Assembly (NCBI GenBank): GCA_023269365.1
Contig: JAHFTN010000047.1
Coordinates: 1-10,715 of the forward strand
DNA from: Chlamydiota bacterium
GTDB taxonomy: Bacteria; Chlamydiota; Chlamydiia; Chlamydiales; Rhabdochlamydiaceae
Direction: 5' to 3'
DNA: 10,715 nucleotides
Notes under the pieces: generated by a model
The model's database searches: none
The model's input: the letters and a program-made list of their open reading frames with translations, nothing else
What the model was told of the DNA's origin: nothing
Shown: in pieces, positions 6,304-10,715 of the stretch
Layout: each line of letters begins with the position of its first letter
How positions within the stretch are numbered: position 1 is the first letter of the stretch
Position numbers and translations under genes: made by a program

Positions 6304-6706
6304 AAGTTGCAGGAGCCTCTGGAACAACCTCTACAGTTTCTGCTGTTTTCTTAATCCCAATCTGCTCTTTCACTTTGGAAGCTTTTCCAGATGTTCCCCT
6401 TAGGTAGTGGAGCTTGCTTTTGCGCACATCTCCTGTTCTGACCACTTCAATCTTAGAGATTTTGGGGCTATGGAGCAAAAAGATCCTCTCCACACCCGAT
6501 CCATAAGAGAATCGATAGAGAGCAAACGTCTCAGAGAGACCACCCCCTCTCCTTGCAATGACTGTGCCTGTAAACTGCTGCACGCGCTCTTTATCTCCCT
6601 CGATGATGCGCTGGTGAACACAAAGGGTGTCCCCCACCTTGAACTCAGCTACATGGGCTTTGAGTTGCTGCGCTTCGATTTCTTGGATCACTTGACACTG
6701 TTTCAT
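6302..6706 (-). CDS. rplS: 50S ribosomal protein L19
   Basis: Component of the large ribosomal subunit, located at the 30S-50S interface. The 134 residues exceed the usual 115 or so, with a longer C-terminal tail (about 108-134) that is lysine-rich and then acidic. Family signatures are EFKVGDTLCVHQRIIEG (21-37), RVQQFTGTVIARRGGG (41-56), the ETF-YR-SYGSGVERIF stretch (59-76), IEVVRTGDVRKSKLHYLR (86-103) and the GTSGKASKVKE segment (104-114). The ATG start follows AGGTAGAAG at close spacing. It lies 16 bp after trmD and 12 bp before yicC, as in the conserved rpsP-trmD-rplS operon of bacteria. Confidence 0.97.
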   Translation of the reverse strand: MKQCQVIQEIEAQQLKAHVAEFKVGDTLCVHQRIIEGDKERVQQFTGTVIARRGGGLSETFALYRFSYGSGVERIFLLHSPKISKIEVVRTGDVRKSKLHYLRGTSGKASKVKEQIGIKKTAETVEVVPEAPAT

Positions 6707-6722
6707 AGTCTTCTACCTGTAT

Positions 6723-7391
6723 TTAATGTATAAGATCAGGTCTTACACACTGCGTTTTTTCTCTACCTTTTAAAAGGCGCCACTTTGCAATATTTGCGTG
6801 GTGCCCTTTTTTCAACACTTCGGGAATCGGGATCCCCTCAAACTCTTCGGGGCGGGTATAACAAGGCCCCTCTAACAAACCATTCTGGAACGACTCTAGC
6901 ACAGCTGCGCTCTCATGGCCCAACACCCCTGGAATAAAACGCACAGTAGCGTCGACAAGGACGATGGCCGCCAAGCAGCCGTTCGTCAATACGTAATCGC
7001 CAATGCTGATCTCCTCATCCACCTCTTTCTCAATCACCCTCTCATCCATCCCCTCATAATGCCCACACACGAGGATCAGGTGGGGGTATTTGGCCAACCT
7101 CTGACACACGGCTGCGTCTAGAGGTTTGCCCTGAGGAGAGAGGTATACGACGTGTGATCCCTCTTGCCTCGAGCTGCGGATCGCCTCCACCATGGGACCT
7201 GGCATCAAGACCATCCCCGCTCCACCCCCATAGGGCCGGTCGTCCACCTTCTTGTGCTTCCCCTCTCCAAACTCGCGTACATCTTTGAGGCGAACCTTCA
7301 GCAACCCCTTCTCTATCGCCCTCTTGAGCATACTCACTTTAAAAGGCCCCTCAAAGTACTCAGGAAATAGAGAAAGGATATCGATCTGCAT
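6723..7391 (-). CDS. trmD: tRNA (guanine-37-N1)-methyltransferase
   Basis: Transfers a methyl group from SAM to N1 of G37 next to the anticodon of tRNAs reading CNN codons, which prevents +1 frameshifts. The 222-residue protein has the SPOUT trefoil-knot features: FPEYFEGPF (9-17), GKHKKVDDRPYGGGAGM (44-60), YLSPQGKPL (83-91), CGHYEGMDERV (109-119), DEEISIGDYVLT (125-136) and RFIPGVLGHESA (151-162). Asp147 fits the catalytic aspartate. The knot loop that normally reads T/S-G-G-E here reads TNGC (136-139), a visible change near the SAM pocket. The ATG overlaps the rpsP stop by one base (TAATG), with no strong Shine-Dalgarno, so reinitiation is likely. No rimM lies between rpsP and trmD, unlike in E. 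coli. Confidence 0.97.
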   Translation of the reverse strand: MQIDILSLFPEYFEGPFKVSMLKRAIEKGLLKVRLKDVREFGEGKHKKVDDRPYGGGAGMVLMPGPMVEAIRSSRQEGSHVVYLSPQGKPLDAAVCQRLAKYPHLILVCGHYEGMDERVIEKEVDEEISIGDYVLTNGCLAAIVLVDATVRFIPGVLGHESAAVLESFQNGLLEGPCYTRPEEFEGIPIPEVLKKGHHANIAKWRLLKGREKTQCVRPDLIH

Positions 7392-7720
7392 TATTTGGCA
7401 GCTTTCTTAAGAGCTCTGCGCTTGGCCGTCTTTTTCACTCGCTGCGCATGTTCTTTTGCATAAATCCCTTTCATCAGATCGGGAGCGACACGAGAGATCA
7501 AAGATTGCGCGCTAGGCGTGATCTGCGCTCCTTGCCCTACCCAATAAGTGATCCTCTCTACATCCACTTCTGAATTCATTTCCTTGTTGCTAAAAGGATT
7601 ATACCAACCGATCATTTCCAAATATTTCCCATCGCGCGGATTGCGGATGTCTGTCACAACCAAACGATAAGTCTGGCGGTTTGTGCGCCCTTGCTGTCTC
7701 AATCGAATTTTCAATACCAT
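7391..7720 (-). CDS. rpsP: 30S ribosomal protein S16
   Basis: Component of the small subunit that assists 16S rRNA folding during assembly. The core (about 1-82) shows the family pattern: VLKIRLRQQGRTNRQTYRLV (2-21), then DIRNPRDGKYLEMIGWYNP (24-42), VDVERITYWVGQGAQ (52-66) and PSAQSLISR (69-77). At 109 residues it is longer than the roughly 82 of E. coli because of a basic tail (about 85-109) rich in Lys, Arg and Ala that probably contacts rRNA. The ATG follows AAGGAGAG and AAGG upstream. It lies 26 bp after ffh and overlaps trmD by one base. Confidence 0.97.
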   Translation of the reverse strand: MVLKIRLRQQGRTNRQTYRLVVTDIRNPRDGKYLEMIGWYNPFSNKEMNSEVDVERITYWVGQGAQITPSAQSLISRVAPDLMKGIYAKEHAQRVKKTAKRRALKKAAK

Positions 7721-7746
7721 AAAAACCTTGTCTCTCCTTAAAATTC

Positions 7747-9123
7747 TTAACGATCCCAGGGCATTTTTTTACCAAATTGGAGCTGCTTTTCCCCACTCAA
7801 GAGGTTTTTCATCCCCCCTTTCATCATCTGGTTCTTTAAACTGGGCATCTCTTTACAAAATTGTTTCAACTTTTTAAATCCTTTCACCATCCGATTCACT
7901 GCATCGATCGATGTGGCACTCCCCTTCGCAATCCGCTGCCGGCGGCTGGGGATCAGCTCCACTTTTTCCATCCTCTCTTGAGGTGTCATCGAACAGATCA
8001 TCGATTCGATCTGATTAAATTCCTTCTCATCAAAATCAATCGCCCCCATCTCAGACATTCCAGGCAACATCTTGAGGAGCCCCTTTAAGGGGCCCATCCG
8101 CTTAAATGTAGACATCTGCTTCAAGTAGTCGTCGTAAGTAAATGTCGCCTTCAGCAGCTTTTTTTCTAAATCTTGACTCTCTTTTTCATCGAAATTCTCT
8201 TGGGCCTTGCGAACGAGATTGATCACATCCCCCCTTCCTAAGATCCGATCGGCCATCGAGTGGGGGTTAAACGGCTGTAAATCCCCTATTTTCTCCCCAA
8301 TCCCTTCGAATTTGAGAGGTTTGCCCGTCATCTCGCGAATCGAAATGGCAGCACCTGCCCTCGCATTCCCATCCAACATCGTCAAAATCGTGCCCGTCAT
8401 CTGCACTCTGCTATCAAATTCAAGCGCCGTCTTCACAGCATCTTGCCCTGTAGCGGCACTCGCAACGAACAACACCTCTTGAGGATTTAGCACCTCTTTA
8501 ATCTCTTGGAGTTGTTGCATCAATTCCGCATCGACATGCAACCGACCCGCCGTATCCACGATGAGGATGTCAAACCCTTCTGCTTTTGCTCGGCTCAATG
8601 CTTGCTCTGCCACAACTAGGGGATTTGTCTCCCCTTCAATAGAAAAGACGGGAGTGGAAATCTGTGCCGCCAAAGTCTTCAATTGCTCCACTGCAGCCGG
8701 GCGCTGTAGATCGCATGCAGCGAGCAACACTTTCTTGCCCGGGTATTTCTTTTGGAGGTAAGCTGCCAATTTAGCACACTGGGTCGTCTTCCCCGAGCCC
8801 TGAAGCCCACATAACAAGACCACAGAGGGATGCGCCTTAATTTCAAAGGAACTCTCTTCTGTGCCCATGAGCGCAACCAATTCATCATGGATTAACTTTG
8901 TAAACTGCTGTCCCGGGGAGATCGATTTAAGAACCGCATCGCCTAAAGCCTTTTCCTTCACTCGCTTAACAAATTGACTTGCCACAGAATAATTCACATC
9001 GGCATCGAGAAGTGCTAACCTCACCTCGCGGACAGCATCGGAAATATTCTCCTCTGTCAGGGTCTTTTTCCCTGTTATAGAAGAAAATAGCGCTTGAAAT
9101 TTTTCTGTTAAGACACCGAACAT
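7747..9123 (-). CDS. ffh: Signal recognition particle GTPase Ffh (SRP54)
   Basis: Protein component of the signal recognition particle. It binds 4.5S RNA and signal sequences of nascent membrane proteins and delivers ribosomes to FtsY. The 458 residues contain an N domain (1-about 90), a G domain (about 95-295) and a methionine-rich M domain (about 320-445). G1 is GLQGSGKTT (106-114), with DLQRPAA (138-144) and DTAGRLHVDAE (190-200) following. The G4 motif, normally TKxD, reads TMLD (248-251); it is followed by GNARAGAAISI (252-262) and FEGIGEKIGDLQPF (272-285). The RNA-binding segment is IPSRRQRIAKGSATS (391-405). The start matches the family N-terminus (MFGVLTEKFQ) but has no Shine-Dalgarno. 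It lies 45 bp after prmC. The 4.5S RNA gene is not in the window. Confidence 0.97.
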   Translation of the reverse strand: MFGVLTEKFQALFSSITGKKTLTEENISDAVREVRLALLDADVNYSVASQFVKRVKEKALGDAVLKSISPGQQFTKLIHDELVALMGTEESSFEIKAHPSVVLLCGLQGSGKTTQCAKLAAYLQKKYPGKKVLLAACDLQRPAAVEQLKTLAAQISTPVFSIEGETNPLVVAEQALSRAKAEGFDILIVDTAGRLHVDAELMQQLQEIKEVLNPQEVLFVASAATGQDAVKTALEFDSRVQMTGTILTMLDGNARAGAAISIREMTGKPLKFEGIGEKIGDLQPFNPHSMADRILGRGDVINLVRKAQENFDEKESQDLEKKLLKATFTYDDYLKQMSTFKRMGPLKGLLKMLPGMSEMGAIDFDEKEFNQIESMICSMTPQERMEKVELIPSRRQRIAKGSATSIDAVNRMVKGFKKLKQFCKEMPSLKNQMMKGGMKNLLSGEKQLQFGKKMPWDR

Positions 9124-9153
9124 AATAATACAAGTCGTAAAAATAGAGGCTGT

Positions 9154-9182
9154 ATTGTAAGCGATAACTCATTCGAATTCAA
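9154..9182 (-). promoter_or_regulatory. Candidate promoter for ffh inside the 3' end of prmC
   Basis: On the minus strand TTGAAT (9182-9177, 4/6 to TTGACA) and TACAAT (9159-9154, 5/6 to TATAAT) are 17 bp apart. They overlap the prmC stop region and would start transcription about 20-25 bases before the ffh ATG. The 45-bp prmC-ffh gap is the largest in the minus-strand cluster, which fits a secondary promoter. No experimental or comparative support is available here. Confidence 0.4.
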
Positions 9183-10017
9183 GAAAAAAGAAACGCTCAT
9201 GCCCCGCCCAGTCTTTTTCGACACGTCCCCTTTTCCAACAAGGGTCGGAAAACAGGGTTTGCAGGGCAGCTCCCTGCAAAGAACCTATTTCAAGAAAAAT
9301 CTTGGCGCCGGGATTCAATAGGGAAGGCAATTCTTTTTTTAATCTTCGGTAAAAATCCAACCCCTCTTCTCCTCCTACAAGAGCCATTTTAGGCTCAAAA
9401 TCCCTTACAGAGGGATCTAGAGAGCTGTATTCCTGCTCGGCAACGTAAGGAGGATTGCAGAGGACAATATCTGCTTTTTTTCCTTGGAAAGCAGTTAATA
9501 AATCGCCCTCTATACACTCCACTTCCACCCCATTTTGAAGGGCATTGTTCCTTGCCACATCCAGCGCTTCTTTAGACAAGTCTGAAAGTGAGACAGAGAG
9601 TTCCGGACAGGCTTTTTTCAGTGCGATTCCAATGCAGCCAGACCCCGTACAAAGATCCCAAGCCACTTTCCCTTCAAGGGGTAAAGTCTTAAGTTCTTTA
9701 CACACTAAATTCACCAAGATTTCCGTTTCAGGGCGCGGAATTAATACCGCACGAGTCAGAGTTAAATCGGTGTTGTAAAACGCCACTTGTCCCAAAATGT
9801 ATTCCAGAGGCTCTTTTTGCACTGCCCTTTTCACCAAAGGGCGTAATTCTTCTAATTCCGCCTCAATAAGAGGGCGATCAAACTGCATATATAGATCCAA
9901 CCGTTTCATCTGAAGCACATGGGCAATCAACTCTTCTGCAACCAGACGCGCCCTTTGGAGCTGTTTTTGTTTAAAAAAATAAATTGTCGAGTTGAGAATT
10001 TCACCGAGGCTCTTCAT
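9169..10017 (-). CDS. prmC: Release factor glutamine methyltransferase PrmC (HemK)
   Basis: SAM-dependent enzyme that methylates the glutamine of the GGQ motif in peptide release factors, raising termination efficiency. The 282 residues fit the family. A helical N-terminal domain (1-about 75) is followed by PLEYILGQVAFY (70-81), LIPRPETE (92-99), the SAM-binding DLCTGSGCIGIAL (121-133) and the catalytic NPPY (188-191). MALVGGEEGLDFYR (211-224) and a C-terminal WAGHERFFF stretch (270-278) also match. The ATG overlaps the prfA stop by 4 bp (ATGA), so enzyme and substrate are encoded in coupled order. No separate Shine-Dalgarno is evident. C. trachomatis has the same neighbours (listed as hemK). 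Confidence 0.96.
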   Translation of the reverse strand: MKSLGEILNSTIYFFKQKQLQRARLVAEELIAHVLQMKRLDLYMQFDRPLIEAELEELRPLVKRAVQKEPLEYILGQVAFYNTDLTLTRAVLIPRPETEILVNLVCKELKTLPLEGKVAWDLCTGSGCIGIALKKACPELSVSLSDLSKEALDVARNNALQNGVEVECIEGDLLTAFQGKKADIVLCNPPYVAEQEYSSLDPSVRDFEPKMALVGGEEGLDFYRRLKKELPSLLNPGAKIFLEIGSLQGAALQTLFSDPCWKRGRVEKDWAGHERFFFLEFE

Positions 10018-10715
10018 GTAGAACCAATATTGTGCAACTTTTCTTGATAAAAATAAGCCACTAGAGCCTCTGTGATCTCATCCAATTGCCCATCCATTAC
10101 GAGATTGAGTTTATAAAGTGTGAGATCGATCCGATGGTCTGTGACCCGATTTTGTGAAAAGTTATAGGTGCGAATTCTCTCAGAGCGATCCCCACTTCCC
10201 ACCTGGGAAGATCTCAGCGAGGCGATCTCTTTTTCCGCCTTGAGTCTCTGCTCATCGGCAATTTTAGCCGTTAAAAGACGCATCGCCTTTTCTTTGTTCT
10301 TATGTTGGGAACGCTCTTCTTGACAGTAGACGACGGTCCCCGTAGGAAGGTGTGTGATCCTGACAGCAGAATCGGTTGTGTTGACATGCTGTCCTCCCGC
10401 TCCCGAAGCGCGATAAGTGTCGATCTTGAGCTCTCGTTCGTCTAACACAATTTTTTCTTGCTCATCGGGTTCTAGAAGAACGGCAACTGTCACAGCAGAA
10501 GTGTGCACTCTGCCTTGCGCTTCTGTCTTCGGAACCCGCTGCACGCGATGGGTTCCCGCCTCATACTGCATCAACCGGTAGACGTTAGGGCCAGAAAGTC
10601 CCATCACATACTCTTTAAACCCCCCCATCTCTGATTCAGTGCAAGAAAGAAGCTCGTAGCGCCACCCCTTTTTGTCTGCGTACTGTTTGTACATGCGGAC
10701 ACAATCCCCCACAAA
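10014..10715 (-). CDS. prfA: Peptide chain release factor 1 (5' end outside the window)
   Basis: Recognises stop codons UAA and UAG and triggers peptide release. The 233 visible residues are the C-terminal two thirds of a protein normally about 360 long. The frame runs off the right edge with no start; the GTG near 10710 is an internal valine (FVGDCVRMYKQYA matches the internal FAGDLFRMY region of the family). The stop-codon recognition loop shows RVQRVPKTEAQGRVHTSA, with PKT fitting the RF1 PxT tripeptide rather than RF2 SPF. The catalytic loop GAGGQHVN has GGQ encoded at 10389-10397. The segment RIRTYNFSQNRVTDHRI is also typical of RF1. It is followed, with a 4-bp overlap, by prmC, which modifies this GGQ. 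Confidence 0.96.
   Translation of the reverse strand, partial: FVGDCVRMYKQYADKKGWRYELLSCTESEMGGFKEYVMGLSGPNVYRLMQYEAGTHRVQRVPKTEAQGRVHTSAVTVAVLLEPDEQEKIVLDERELKIDTYRASGAGGQHVNTTDSAVRITHLPTGTVVYCQEERSQHKNKEKAMRLLTAKIADEQRLKAEKEIASLRSSQVGSGDRSERIRTYNFSQNRVTDHRIDLTLYKLNLVMDGQLDEITEALVAYFYQEKLHNIGST

Noticed and set aside
8079..8093. 15-base palindrome GCCCCTTTAAGGGGC within ffh
   Set aside because: It encodes the GPLKG segment of the linker into the Ffh M domain (344-348), so the symmetry is more easily explained by codon choice than by a regulatory site.
10710..10712. GTG near the right edge as the start of prfA
   Set aside because: The codon is an internal valine in the conserved F-x-G-D-x-x-R-M-Y region of RF1; the frame stays open to the window edge.

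Overview
This window looks like the chromosome of a member of the Chlamydiae, most likely an environmental lineage outside the family Chlamydiaceae. From the 10.7 kb end leftward, the minus-strand order is prfA, prmC, ffh, rpsP, trmD, rplS, yicC, gmk, a small omega-like gene and metG, with recD2 convergent on metG. From memory, this is the conserved Chlamydia trachomatis block CT023-CT033 (prfA, hemK, ffh, rpsP, trmD, rplS, rnhB, gmk, CT031, metG, recD). One substitution stands out: the place I expect for rnhB holds a YicC/YloC-family gene. No genus can be named from the sequence alone.

Layout. Bases 1-262 hold no convincing gene. They do contain pairs of a TGGCACA-like heptamer in inverted orientation. 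A minus-strand tRNA-Asn(GTT) follows at 263-334. Between it and recD2 lie two back-to-back promoter candidates, the recD2 one being strong. recD2 (441-2585, +) encodes a 714-residue RecD2-type helicase. Its 3' end overlaps the 3' end of metG by 33 bp on the opposite strand. From 2553 to the right edge everything is on the minus strand and tightly packed. Genes overlap by 1, 4 or 8 bp or are separated by 11-45 bp, consistent with one long transcription unit or a few nested ones.

Function. Apart from recD2 (DNA repair), the block is translation, RNA and protein-targeting machinery. It includes release factor 1 and the methyltransferase that modifies its GGQ glutamine, the SRP GTPase Ffh, ribosomal proteins S16 and L19, and the tRNA m1G37 methyltransferase TrmD. 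It also holds a YicC-type ribonuclease, guanylate kinase, a probable divergent RNA polymerase omega subunit and methionyl-tRNA synthetase.

I see no phage, insertion sequence, CRISPR array or defence system, and no wholly new system. The points most worth a second look are the omega-like protein beside yicC and gmk, the heptamer array next to tRNA-Asn, altered conserved residues in Ffh and TrmD, and a 7-bp GC-rich hairpin just inside yicC.
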